A stretch of DNA of 36,596 bases from Ophiothrix spiculata (taxonomy: Eukaryota; Echinodermata; Ophiuroidea; Amphilepidida; Ophiotrichidae): assembly GCA_000969725.1 (NCBI GenBank), contig JXSR01S002736.1; one strand, given 5' to 3'. Each line of letters begins with the position of its first letter. Position 1 is the first letter of the stretch. Under the pieces are notes generated by a model. It was not told the origin of the DNA and did not search any database. It saw nothing but the letters and a program-made list of their open reading frames with translations. This document shows, in pieces, positions 10,691 through 21,217 of the stretch. The translations under genes and the position numbers were made by a program.

Positions 10691-11058
10691 TTTATGTATG
10701 TTTAAATTCAATTAACGTGTTGATCAAACAATCCTCTATATTGTTATGGATCAAATTATCAGAAAGAGATCCATTTTCTCTGGACATGGTTGTTTACAGT
10801 AAAACAGGAATATTGTTGTGCATGATGTTCCCCTATGCTCTTAAATTTGCATATCATCAAAGTCTTGAATTGAATGCTTATCCTTATAATCAAACGTGTA
10901 TGTTAATTTAACTTTGTAAATATGCAATGAAATTGCTGCAATTGCTTCCTATATAACTGTTCCTAATAATTTTGCAAGACCTCTCCGTTTCCTTCTCTTT
11001 GCACGTCATGAATTTTTAAATAAGCATGATTGCACGATCTTTTTTTGTCTATTATCAG

Positions 11059-11221
11059 TGGTGAGATTAGAAGTTCATCAAGTATTAACAAGGTATCATC
11101 AGCGGCAGATGTTCCTGATGTAGTGGTTGTAAAACCCACAGATGAGGAGACCATTCCTGAAAGCGAGCCTCTTGTCGAGCTGGTGGACAATCCACAGAGG
11201 TTTGCAACCTTGCATGATTAG
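11059..11221 (+). CDS. Alternative 3'-terminal exon, acidic 53-residue tail
   Basis: The acceptor TTTTGTCTATTATCAG ends at 11058. Only phase 2 stays open beyond 20 codons. It yields a Ser across the junction, then GEIRSSSSINKVSSAADVPD, a VVVV stretch and a strongly acidic segment PTDEETIPESEPLVELV, ending QRFATLHD before TAG at 11219-11221. GC content is well above the flanks. The Ser-rich and then acidic make-up suits a cytoplasmic tail. It joins in frame to the exon ending at 6759. A downstream AATAAA lies near 11985. No domain or family is recognised. This is one of the two most convincing plus-strand exons. Confidence 0.6.
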
Positions 11222-11398
11222 TTGTGTAGTTTACTAACTGGTTGAAGAGATTACTAACATTTAGTGGTAATTTTGTAGCGCAATGGTACGTGACCCTGTA
11301 GCTCCATCTTCTTATATCATAGTCACGTTACACATCAAGTGAAAGTTAACATAAAGCCGCATGCGTCCAAGCTGTTTTCTCATTCATTTAAGGTCACA

Positions 11399-11995
11399 CC
11401 CTTGGGAACTCATCATCCACCATGCCTACAATCCATAATCAGTCCTAGGTATAATAAGAATCTCATGTATCATTGTGTCTCAAAATTTTTCAAAAATTCA
11501 GACATTTCGCAGAAACTCCATCAATGATCTAAGATTTTGTATGTTTATCTTGATGACATTATAATACATCCACAAATCTTTCATGAGATAAATGGTTGGT
11601 GCAAACAATGTATATCCAGAAGCACGAACCCTTGTGCATCAAAAGTTCAAAAACATTGTCCATAATTATCTCCAGGAACGACTCCATCAGCATCTTCAGC
11701 GTTCTATAGGTTTAGTATATTGTCTATCTCGATGACATATGCGTTTATGCCCTACGCAAACACACGGAACATGTGCACATTGGATTTTCAGCTTAGAAAA
11801 TTCATTTGCGTCGAGTAATAATTCAGCTTATGAACTGCTTGTTGCAAACACAGTATAAGTTAAAATTCCGGTCTATCGAAAGATGAAACACATTTCCAAA
11901 TTGCAGAACCCAATAGACGAAGTCCATCTATATCCTGATGTTTCATAATTTGCCTTATCTTGATGACATTTACGTTTTTCACACAATAAACCACT
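11399..11995 (+). pseudogene. Three decayed Ty3/gypsy-like reverse transcriptase fragments in series
   Basis: The RT active-site motif YLDD, followed each time by Ile, is readable three times on the plus strand in different frames: at 11546-11557, 11725-11736 and 11956-11967. The nucleotide core TATCTTGATGACAT is identical in copies 1 and 3 and differs by one base in copy 2. Before copy 1 a degraded PLGTHHPPCLQSII recalls the block that precedes the active site in gypsy RTs. After copy 2, RKHTEHVH recalls the His-rich EHLEHL-type block that follows it. Stops and frameshifts break every copy. No protease, integrase or long terminal repeats are seen. The assignment rests on short motifs. Confidence 0.5.
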
Positions 11996-12297
11996 AGATG
12001 CCAACACATTACACCCATGAATAACTCAAACACGAGTTCGAATCCCGCGGTTTGAACAAAAAGAAACAAATACTTTCTGTATTATTTTTCTGACCGTGAG
12101 TGTTTACAAGCTGCAGTACCTTGGTGGTTGTTTTTATATTGACATTGGCACTGGCATTTAAGTGGTTTGGACTAATTACAGTATGTGATAGAACAAATTT
12201 AACTTTAGAAGAGTTTTCAAATAGAATCTTGATGGAAGTGAAAAATAACACATATAGATTACACGTAAAAAGTAGTTATCCTGTATGTAACATCTAG

Positions 12298-12689
12298 TAA
12301 TGTATATTTTGCTAGACATTTCTAGAGGTGTTGCTTTGTTTGAGATAAGTCGTTTCAAATCTTAATTGACACTGGAAGGAAGATTGTCTTCTCACACTGG
12401 AATTTTCACATTTTAGAGAATGTTTAAATAGATTTTCAACACAATGCAATTTAAATTTAAAATCACCATGACATGGTAATTCTTCTTCAAATCCCAGAGA
12501 TTCTCTCGTGGTGAAAGATTAGTCAATTGTATAAAAGTCAGTCGATCTACCAAAGATTAGTGTTGTTTATTTTATGAACTTTATTTCCTTTAAAGTGTAA
12601 AAAAATGTCTTGAATTGTTTTCAATTACTAGTACTTGGCCTCACAGCTATGATATTTGCATTCAATAACACGTTTTAAAAATCATTGCA
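12298..12689. other. AT-rich stretch, nothing identified
   Basis: Short acceptor-like sites occur (TTCACATTTTAG, CTTCAAATCCCAG), but the phase-2 frames after them are under 20 codons. No repeat is recognised. Confidence 0.5.
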
Positions 12690-12909
12690 AAAAGAAGACA
12701 TCAGGACCTTCCTATCATGCCTCGCTTCCTATGGAATTTTTTGTATGGGTTGTGATGAGAAAGTTTAGGGATGAAACATATCTGAAATGCACAATTTGGA
12801 TGAGGTCTGATGATTGTGTTATGTTTCATTCCTAAACCCTCTCATTAAAACCTGTACAAAAATCCCATTGGAAGCAAGGCATGATGGGAAGGTCCTGATA
12901 TCCTCTTTT
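12690..12909. mobile_element. Foldback MITE-like element
   Basis: Long imperfect inverted arms (about 12690-12790 and 12812-12909) begin AAGAAGACATCAGGACCTTC and end with the mirror GAAGGTCCTGATATCCTC. The central part includes a GTTTAGGGATGAAACAT / ATGTTTCATTCCTAAAC pair. Non-coding. Confidence 0.85.
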
Positions 12910-13811
12910 ATCTCTGCATGCATTGCTTTAGATTCCCCTGCATGAAGAAGCATCCCTATTAGCAAGTTGCTTGTTGTAGAAACATGTTGTTATGTCGTTG
13001 CATATTAGACGGTTATTTATTGCTTGTTCTAACATTTTCAATAGTACTCTTATCATGCTTACTAGCTTTCTTCTCTAATATTGCACTCACCATATAGTAG
13101 TTATGATATTAAACTTCATGATAATAGACTGTAAAGTCTCAGAAGTCTACCAAATAAGTACTGCTACAAATAGGACTTTATATCTTGGCTGCAACTTTCT
13201 CAATGTAGCTGAACTTGAAAATAAATGTACTATCTTATCGGTTTGTATGTGCAAAGCAAATTTAGACTCGGTCTAGCTGAAACTTGCCTTCGTCAAAAGT
13301 GACATTCATTCATCTTTTATTCTCCCAAACTGAAGATTAAGGAATGACAGAAAAAAAGAATAAGAGAAAATAATTTGCGCTAACGCAATGGGAAAATGTG
13401 TTTTTGCGCAAGGCAGATTTAACTTTGACCCTACAGGTGTAGTAGGAATCTTAGTCCTCTGTTCTTATTGTCCGGGTTATTAGTTTCACGCTTGATTCCG
13501 TTATGGTCTGTGGAAGGCGGACTTTGATTCAGGAGGAACTTCGATTATTTTTACACCGGTCTAACTTTTAAATCTGCTTTGAGCATACGCATACGGACCT
13601 ATATTGAGAGCTGAGTTTCGTATGTCATCTAAGTTTCGTGTGCTGCGTCCTTAGATTAGTTCGCCTCTCCACTTTGGGAACCGGAATGATGGCAACTACG
13701 GGCTCCTGATGGTAATGGTGGTGGTTCAAAACTTACAATTGTAAAGTCTTGCTAAATCTCTTCAAAAGAGAACTGTTATTCAGACACAGGCTGTTTCGTT
13801 TACCTTATATA
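12910..13811. other. Stretch without identified gene
   Basis: The part from about 13380 to 13740 is GC-richer than its surroundings but holds no frame with supported splice sites. Nothing else is identified. Confidence 0.5.
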
Positions 13812-14167
13812 GGCTGCGATCACATAGAACTATAGCCTACTATACGCTATATACGGGCACGTTTGTCCAATCTATAGGCCTTTATTTTTCATGATACTAT
13901 CAACAATGTATATCCATAATCATTAGAATTTAGAGCTAGCCAGCGTACTGATCTCATCCTGGAAAACCATAATTCTTTTCCAGAGTGAGATCAGAGTTTT
14001 TTTTGAAATGGCTTCATGTATATATAAACAGTACAGAGATGATTGTTTTAAATCGTGGATAGTCTATTATCACAGAAAAAGGGTCCTATAGATAGGAAAA
14101 ACGTGCCCGTATATTGCCGTATAGTGTACAGTAGGCTGAGTATACATAGTTCTACGTGTTCGCAGCC
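13812..14167. mobile_element. Foldback element with GGCTGCGA termini
   Basis: The left end GGCTGCGATCACATAGAAC and the right end mirroring it (GTTCTACGTGTTCGCAGCC) bound a 356-base element. Inner arms share ACGGGCACGTTT / AAACGTGCCCGT. The centre is AT-rich and non-coding. It sits about 150 bases upstream of the terminal exon at 14322. Confidence 0.8.
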
Positions 14168-14321
14168 GGCCCTTATTGCAGATTTCTCGTATATAATTTT
14201 AAAGAAAGTATACGATTATGCCGAAGAATAGTTAAAGAGTGTAGAGTATCACTGGTAGCGCAAACATCTAAATAATGATATTTAAAGGTGAATTTAATTC
14301 TGTTTATTATTTCATTTCTAG

Positions 14322-14487
14322 CCACACCGGACATACAGATTTGAAGGAAACCAAAATCGAATCACAACCCAAATCCAACCAGCCCATACAGACTGAAACC
14401 AGTATAGCAGCAGCAAGCCCAACTGCACGGACACAAAAAGTTGCACCGGCAGAGGCAAATGGTGACCATAATCCTACGCCGGTGTAA
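14322..14487 (+). CDS. Alternative 3'-terminal exon, 54-residue tail ending TPV
   Basis: The acceptor TATTTCATTTCTAG ends at 14321. Only phase 2 gives the long frame. It encodes a Ser across the junction, then HTGHTDLKETKIESQPKSNQ, a Thr/Ala-rich middle TSIAAASPTARTQKV and an end HNPTPV before TAA at 14485-14487. It is hydrophilic, low-complexity and unstructured in character. The last three residues T-P-V fit a class I PDZ-ligand pattern. It joins in frame to the exon ending at 6759. About 1.7 kb of GC-richer sequence follows, with AATAAA at 16181, consistent with a long 3' UTR. Family unknown. Together with the exon at 11059 this is the best evidence for the plus-strand gene. Confidence 0.6.
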
Positions 14488-16180
14488 TGAATGTTCAATT
14501 TGTAAGGACTGAAAATAGAAAAGTGCAACCCTTCACGCAACGACACTCAACTTTGATGTGCACCCGGACAGAAGGGCAGACCTGCGCACAACTCGAAGAT
14601 GGTGCGACAGGTACTACCCGCGTTTTAATGAAATACCAATTAAGAAAGTAATTTTACTGGACATCTCGCATTTGGTGTGACGAACAACATGAACAATGTG
14701 ATTTGGTAATCAAATGTCATGTTAATCATGGTTTCAGCGACCAGTATCATGAGTATGAGCTAGTAGGGATGATGTGTGTCACTTCAAACTCCTGTGTCAC
14801 TGTTCTACGCTCACCATCACCGTCAAAAACGCAAGATTGAAGCGCAATCAATAATGCGCAACAGAAGATATACTGTTGAATGGGTAGTGCCACTATTTCT
14901 TCCCTCAAAATGTGTTTGGTTTGCAGTAACATGTTCAAAATCAATTGCTCTTTCATGGATAGAAAATATTTGAATTGCTCTTTCATGCTAAGAAAATGTA
15001 CAATGACAAATTAATTGCATTTTAACTTCCGTGCAAGTTTTCAATGTGCGATTTGATACTTTAATCGCATATTCAACAAGAATATTACTAACAATCTTAT
15101 TCCAGTTAACCAAAGCTATGATTCATCTAATAGTGATGATGTTATTATTATTGCACAAAGATATATTTATGAATTTCAAGATATCTAGTCCAATGATCGT
15201 AATGGACAATTTAAAAAGAGGAAGATGGTCGTTGTGAAATCCTGCACAACTTCGTCGTTATGGGAGTTCTGTAGCGGCTTGGAGTTTTACGCACAAGTAT
15301 GTGCATTTGCATTTGGATGAAAATGAGTTGCCTTTTGGATCAACATTCGTGTATTGACATTGGACGAGGAACATCTAACTAAGTATGCACATGGGAGTCG
15401 GAAACTATCGGATCGCAACCAAACGCTCACCGAGCACCCCAAGTCATGATAACCAACTTCCATTTCATTTTGTAAGTTACCCAGTCCCAGAGTTAAGTAT
15501 GCTTTTAGAAGGATGGAAATGTTGAATCACGCATCTGTGACGGATGTAACCTGGAGGCACAGTCTCCTTTTAAAGGGACACTCTCTAGTTACTATCATCA
15601 AAAAATGATTACTCGAACACGATGTGACGGGACTCATCTTCTTATTGATATCTTATATCCCCGGCCGGATTATATTTTACACGCTATCGACATTGTTTTA
15701 ACGCAGAGTGAGTAATGATGAATTCATAGGGCCAGTGATATCATCACTGAGACATCTACGGTACCAATTACGCAATCTTTAAATTTTACAGCGCACTACT
15801 ATAGTGACGTACAAGACTGTGAATCAACGGACGTCATTCAAAGGAATAATTGTTTTTCCAGCAATTTGCTGGTTTCTTTAATGTGCCATTGGGGTTTTTT
15901 CAAGGGACCGCACAAACAGATAAATCCGCATCTTTTAGATCAAGATCCGGATCTCCGTTTATGTACAGTGCTGCACCAGCAGGTCAGGATCTTATTTCCC
16001 CATGTTGATGCATGGTTTACGGAGTTGCGGAGTGGTGACGATCTGCGCTTCGTGTAGACAGCCCAAGTATGGTGCGACCAGAGTTCGTCGATAGCATATG
16101 CAACCCAACGTCCACCGATACGCAGTCTTTAGAGTGCATTGAGTATCGGTACACGTTGACGTTGAACGCCGGGGTTGAAC
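14488..16180 (+). other. Probable long 3' untranslated region
   Basis: Many CpG-bearing stretches stand out from the AT-rich introns on either side and run up to a polyadenylation signal. Within it, an acceptor-like TGTTTTTCCAG at 15861 is followed by two open frames (65 codons in phase 2, 48 in phase 0), so another terminal exon is possible. An 85-base piece (15239-15323) recurs next to the gap at 20883-20967. A piece at 16105-16131 recurs inverted at 25328-25354. Confidence 0.35.
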
Positions 16181-16186
16181 AATAAA
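16181..16186 (+). promoter_or_regulatory. Polyadenylation signal AATAAA
   Basis: A canonical AATAAA occurs at the end of the GC-richer block that follows the exon at 14322; AT-rich sequence resumes after it. The GC change at this point supports a transcript end, although AATAAA alone is common in AT-rich DNA. Confidence 0.35.
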
Positions 16187-17472
16187 ATCTTCACAAACTT
16201 GATTAAACAGTAAAAAGGTAACTAATTTACTAAAAATTCCTCTAATCTTTCAAATATGAAAATTGTAAAAACAGCTGGATTCATGATTGGTGCCTGTGAT
16301 ATACACTGCATTTAGCATTAATGTCAGATGTAGGTGTTAGCCTTGAGCCTATGGTATTCTGTAATTGTGCTATAATTACTACAAAAGAAACCACGTACCT
16401 TCGTCGCTTAGGACGCTCTATTTAATGCACACCTCACAAACCAGATAAGTGCGCTCTACTCAAATGTACTTTAATGGGTGCAATAGACCTTTCCAAGACC
16501 TGTTCGAAAGTTTCAGGAGTGTTGATTCACAGATTTCCACAAATCACATGAGAACTCATTATTATAATATGATCATGTTCTGTAGTACATATCAACTCGG
16601 GCTATCTAACAGTTCCCCTTATTTTGCTGTTTTGTGAACTTTGTGAACGGATTTTGAGTGTCTAGAGAAATCGATTGCTGATTTTAAGAAAAGGCATGCA
16701 TTCTGAGCCTGTCCTATGTTCTTACCAACCTAGCAAAAGAACTAACACGGTTACTGTATATATTTTTAACTTTCTAAGCTCACCAAGATCATGATCTCTA
16801 AATAAAACCAAAACTTAAAGCAACAAGTTCATAGCCGCGAAATATAAGATTTGGAAGCTGGTTTACATAGGAATGCATAATCAGTGATGTGCTTTCTTAT
16901 GAGAAACATTGAGGGCAGAATAACAACCAAACCATTAAAGAAACAACAGTATCACCATAAAATGCGTATTAAAAAGTCCATTTGCTGCAAACTAAAAAAA
17001 ATGACATAAACCATAGTCAACTCTTTCATTACACAGCTCCAAATATTGTACATAATGTATATAATTTTGCTATGCAAATAAAACAACTCGTTCTTTTTCT
17101 CTTTGTCTTTTCAACGTGTTAGTAAAGTATTACGGTAACTTATGCACTTCAGTATCAGATCAACTTTAAAGAGATATATATTGTATATTGGTTGTGTGAA
17201 TAAATTTCTTGAAATGTTAATATTTAATTTCAACTTATATGTTATATATATAACTCATCAAAAAGTATGGAAAGTGTTTCCCAGACACCAGTCCTATTTC
17301 TCATTCATTTGACACCTTTTCGAATCATTCAAAATAGTTTGAACTTAATGAAAATAGGCGTCCTAAAAAACCTTCCAAACTTTTTTCGAGAAGTTTATAT
17401 AGACTGAGAATAAAAGATAATTATGATTTATTTGTAGTGGATACCAGCATTGCCATATAATGATATGCAAAA
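16187..17472. other. AT-rich intergenic stretch
   Basis: Only short open frames are seen and none is spliced plausibly. Further AATAAA-like sites occur near 16800. Nothing else is identified. Confidence 0.5.
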
Positions 17473-17610
17473 CAAATTGATTGTGTCTTTCACGAGTGAA
17501 CAGATGTAACATAACAACTTATTAAGTTGTTGGTGATTTTGGTAGATTTCTGCTGGATCCTGGATGTCGTTATTTTCCCTATAAGTTTAAGTGGGCAAAA
17601 GTGTTTCTAG
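17473..17610 (+). repeat. 138-base segment duplicated at 20745-20882
   Basis: Identical to 20745-20882 except for one base (TTGGTG here, TTAGTG there). It ends at GTGTTTCTAG, where this locus continues TAAGAACGCC but the other copy switches to sequence from 15239. Confidence 0.9.
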
Positions 17611-17675
17611 TAAGAACGCCGTGGTGATACGAAGTATCGCAATTATGAAAAAAGAAATAAGTAATACGTTCGGAT

Positions 17676-17814
17676 CCAGGGTCCATATTCATGAAACCCT
17701 GCTAACTCTAGTCGGCAACTAGCCCATTGTCTATTTGTGATTTTAACAGGTAGACAATAGGTTAGTTGCCAACTATAGAGTTAGCAGCTAGGGTTTCATG
17801 AATATAGGCCCTGG
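17676..17814. mobile_element. Foldback MITE with CCAGGG termini
   Basis: Nearly perfect inverted arms begin CCAGGGTCCATATTCATGAA and end with its mirror TTCATGAATATAGGCCCTGG. Inner arms hold a CTAACTCTA / TAGAGTTAG pair and a CCTATTGTCTA-type pair. A CAGGG end suggests a hAT-type MITE, but no clear 8-base target duplication is visible. Confidence 0.85.
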
Positions 17815-18010
17815 TATCAAAATATTCCATGTACATAATGTGTATACATAATTCAGACATCTTTGCTCTGAATCTGGGGCTGTAAAAACTGATCATTTAT
17901 AAAACATAATATATTACATTTGTAAAGAAAATGGGTTTCTTGTATTAATCCAAGAACCAACTACTGGGAAACTTCAAAATATAAAAAAAAAATGACAAAA
18001 TGTTGTATCT

Positions 18011-18168
18011 GGTTTGTCCAACATTTTACTGTTGGACACACGTTTCAGCCCAGATAACTGTGCCAAAATGTTATTTGGCAAAGACGTGTACCAAGCGGTA
18101 TTGTTTTTGCTTTGCCTAACTGTTGGTGGGCATGCTATATTGAATTAACGTTGGGCGAAATCGTCCCT
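18011..18168. repeat. Repeat-family copy with GTTGGGC / GCCCAAC modules
   Basis: Shares TTGTCCAACATT, GTTGGACACA, TGCCTAACTGTTGG and GTTGGGCGAAATCGTCC with an inverted relative at 25932-26155. Non-coding. Probably a MITE family with weak terminal inverted repeats. Confidence 0.6.
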
Positions 18169-18571
18169 AGATTGCCAAACGATCACGAATTATGTGAAAC
18201 GGTATATGATTGATATAATGTAGATATTTGTTTTGCATTATGAACTTGCAGTTTCCTGTTTTATGTATTTTATTACATTGAATGCTTTCTATGTAGAATT
18301 TTATGATGTGTCTTTCATATGAATGATTCCGTTTGTGTATAAGTTGGCCTAAATTTGGAAAGTTGTGGTATATTAATAATGTAATATTTTATGGACGGTG
18401 CTAAGGGTTTATTCTTAAATAAATTTCAAATTTTCTTGACATCAGGAGACGAGAACGCAGTAAATCATATTCTTGATCTCGTCACTTGTAAATCTTAATG
18501 GTGAAGTTGGTTAATGATGAGGTTAGTGAAAGCGCGTTTTATGTGCATGTGCACAAATTAGATCAGACTAA

Positions 18572-19325
18572 AACAGCGGTCACAACCTGCGTGCAAAAAC
18601 GTAGGCAAAATCGTGCGTCCTGTACGTTGTAGGTACCGGTGTAGTGAAATACAGCATCCGTGTGACTGAGCGTCCTAGGTACTAGTCAATTGTGTAGAAC
18701 GTACTTGTATATGTGTCCCGCCGCGGCAAAAGGGTGCAGTTGTCGGCTCGTATATGTTGCTCCTTGTAGCATATCTGGTGTATGGTATTTGTATACATCA
18801 GATATGCTACAATGAGCTACATGTAGGAGACGACAACTGCACCCTTTTGCCGCGGTGGGACACATATGTGCGATCAATAAATAATTGATTGCGATTTATA
18901 CCGTGTAGTTCAATTAGACCCGGACTCTTGGTTATATGGGAGACACTCAGTACTAACAACGTGCGCACAGCTAGCTTTTTTTATTTTTCCTACAGCCACT
19001 TGCCTTGCGGACGACACATACCTGGCACGTACGGGCACCGTGCGTGTACCGTACATGTAAGTACGTTTTTCCTTATAATAACGTGGTAGTCGCTCGCAAG
19101 GAGTTCGTACGTTGCACGCACGATTTAAGTACTTACAACGAGCGCAACGTACGATGCACGCAGCCACTCATGGTCAGGCGTGTCGTGCGCACAACGTACT
19201 TACACCGTGCGATCAACATGTGTCCTCCCTAGCCCTTCGGTTGCCACGTTTTTAGAAAAAAAAACCGCAGAAGATGTGGCTTCTGGAAAAAAACACCCGC
19301 ACGACTGGTTGTGACCAAGACCGTT
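18572..19325. mobile_element. CpG-rich foldback element, about 750 bases
   Basis: The termini match imperfectly in inverse orientation: GCGGTCACAACCTGCGTGCA on the left and the mirror of TGCGGGTG...GTTGTGACC on the right. The interior is packed with CGTAC, CGCACG and ACGTACG motifs, unlike the AT-rich host. Several open frames (60-85 codons) cross it on both strands; these follow from the CG-rich palindromic composition and are not called as genes. Confidence 0.6.
18710..18865. repeat. Nearly perfect hairpin inside the CpG-rich element
   Basis: Arms begin TATGTGTCCCGCCGCGGCAA and end with its near mirror TTGCCGCGGTGGGACACATA. The inner part pairs ATATGTTGCTCCTTGTAGC-type with its mirror around a short loop near 18790. 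It could be an independent MITE inserted in the larger element. Confidence 0.85.
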
Positions 19326-20431
19326 AAAGAGACAATTAATGTCCGAAAATATACTTCGTCATTTTTGTACACATTTTAATGCAGAATTTTTCTCATGGTG
19401 TAGATTTTTAATCTAAAGCAGCAAATTTCATTTTTCATTTTGTAATAGTGTTATTTTTTCATTATCCAAAATAGTCATGACGGTTTAATGTTTAACATTA
19501 TCACACATTTGTAAAGTGTACACTGATCTGAAGTATATTTACATATTTTATGTACATGTGTTGCAATACTGACTAACAATCTGTCCTCGAAGCTCCTCGA
19601 GAGGTTGTTAAGATTTTCATTTTTCTTAAAAGGAAGAAATTTATTCCGATTTTTTAATACTTTGTAATAATAATAATAATAATATGCCGTCATAAGATAA
19701 ATTAAATGACGTAGTTATTTTGAGCTCTAAAGTGGTCTGGTCTGTCTTTCGTATAGGACTATGTTCAAACGGGGTTAAATTGTCCTTATGCATTTTGGTG
19801 CCAAGGAAGGTTAATGTCGTATCACTTTTGAGATAATATATACATCTGTCTAATTGTGTAAAAACTGTGTTTCTTAATGAATAGAATGAAAATCTTTGAT
19901 GAATTGGTGTGTGCCAAAAATCTATGTGTGATAATGGGTGTGCTTATTATTATATCAATATTCCAAAGAGTATTTTAATATGGTTAGGTAGTGATAGATG
20001 TTGCACAACTCAACGCACTCATTGTTCATCGAGTTTAGGTACATTTAGCCAGTTCAAATGTTCTGTCCGTGCATAACAATGCATTTTGTAATCCGTACAT
20101 GTAGTAAAATATTTAGTTAACCCATTACTTATTCTATTCACTGGAGTCAATAAGTATAGATAATCCCCACTGGAGAAATTGCAGTCCTTAACAATCCTTT
20201 TGTTTTTACACGATAAAGAGCACAACTGAAAACTCTTAAACGTTTTTGCTTTCGTCGAAGACAATAGCTTATCCTATACTTTTGATTCACAGGCTTCTTT
20301 TGTGCGGTAAAATTAATTTTATACTTCTTTTGTCATTTACGATTTAGTTTATAAATGTAAACTAAATCCTTTGTCCTTTAATGAGACAACCTACGACAAA
20401 CTTGAACAGGCTAATTGCTTACCCGCAAAGG
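19326..20431. other. AT-rich stretch, nothing identified
   Basis: Contains an (AAT)n microsatellite at 19664-19684 and two minus-strand frames of 72 and 81 codons (19475-19693, 20019-20264) that lack splice support. Confidence 0.5.
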
Positions 20432-20451
20432 CACGTGCGCAGCGCATGCGT
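20432..20451. promoter_or_regulatory. E-box plus NRF1-like CpG cluster
   Basis: CACGTG at 20432-20437 is followed four bases later by GCGCATGCGT, a near match to the NRF1 palindrome, in a short CpG-rich patch within AT-rich DNA. It may be a promoter core, but no first exon is identified nearby. Confidence 0.2.
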
Positions 20452-20569
20452 ATTCGCGGAATCGGGTAAAAATGTACCTATAACGCAATGAACAATGAGT
20501 GTGTCTACTAAATTGTCTGTAACATCCTCTATTCCCTTCATACGTTTTAAACTCTTGTTTGGTCAGATC

Positions 20570-20744
20570 GACTGTAAAATCCATACGCCGGGTCAATACA
20601 TTCCTTAAAATAATCCCGTTTTATATAAGACATTTTGTGAACACACAAACTTTGGGTTCATATTTAGATGTAAATTTCAATCTGAACGATGTGCACTAAA
20701 ATGTATGTCATAAATAAATAAATAAAATTGAATAAATTGACAAT
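20570..20744 (+). repeat. 175-base segment repeated exactly after the gap
   Basis: Identical, as far as I can read, to 21218-21392. After this copy the sequence switches to a copy of 17473-17610. After the other copy it continues GAATTAGATTC, probably the true continuation. Confidence 0.9.
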
Positions 20745-20967
20745 CAAATTGATTGTGTCTTTCACGAGTGAACAGATGTAACATAACAACTTATTAAGTT
20801 GTTAGTGATTTTGGTAGATTTCTGCTGGATCCTGGATGTCGTTATTTTCCCTATAAGTTTAAGTGGGCAAAAGTGTTTCTAGATCCTGCACAACTTCGTC
20901 GTTATGGGAGTTCTGTAGCGGCTTGGAGTTTTACGCACAAGTATGTGCATTTGCATTTGGATGAAAA
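20745..20967 (+). repeat. Chimeric join of copies of 17473-17610 and 15239-15323
   Basis: 20745-20882 is a one-mismatch copy of 17473-17610. It is fused directly to 20883-20967, a copy of 15239-15323, and then runs into the gap. The fragments keep their orientation but their order is reversed relative to the source. An assembly artefact is most likely. Confidence 0.85.
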
Positions 20968-21217
20968 NNNNNNNNNNNNNNNNNNNNNNNNNNNNNNNNN
21001 NNNNNNNNNNNNNNNNNNNNNNNNNNNNNNNNNNNNNNNNNNNNNNNNNNNNNNNNNNNNNNNNNNNNNNNNNNNNNNNNNNNNNNNNNNNNNNNNNNNN
21101 NNNNNNNNNNNNNNNNNNNNNNNNNNNNNNNNNNNNNNNNNNNNNNNNNNNNNNNNNNNNNNNNNNNNNNNNNNNNNNNNNNNNNNNNNNNNNNNNNNNN
21201 NNNNNNNNNNNNNNNNN
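20968..21217. other. Assembly gap of 250 N
   Basis: A run of exactly 250 unknown bases, flanked by duplicated sequence. Open frames reported across it are meaningless. Confidence 1.

Noticed and set aside
10800..10911. Phase-2 frame of 36 residues after GTTTACAG
   Set aside because: Composition is hydrophobic and not distinct from chance. No independent support.
12034..12053. B-box-like GAGTTCGAATCCCGCGG
   Set aside because: No A box at a proper distance and no pairing arms, so not a tRNA or a clear SINE.
12117..12297. Phase-2 frame of 59 residues with a membrane-like segment after an AAGCTGCAG acceptor
   Set aside because: AT-rich codons, and with dozens of acceptor-like sites examined in three phases a 60-codon frame is expected about once or twice. 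Kept only as a weak member of the tail-exon list.
15862..16057. Two overlapping open frames after TTTTTCCAG
   Set aside because: Both phase 0 and phase 2 are open in this GC-rich block, so neither can be chosen. The block reads better as 3' UTR of the exon at 14322.
18686..19232. Several ORFs of 63-85 codons in the CpG-rich element
   Set aside because: They overlap on both strands and arise from palindromic CG-rich sequence.
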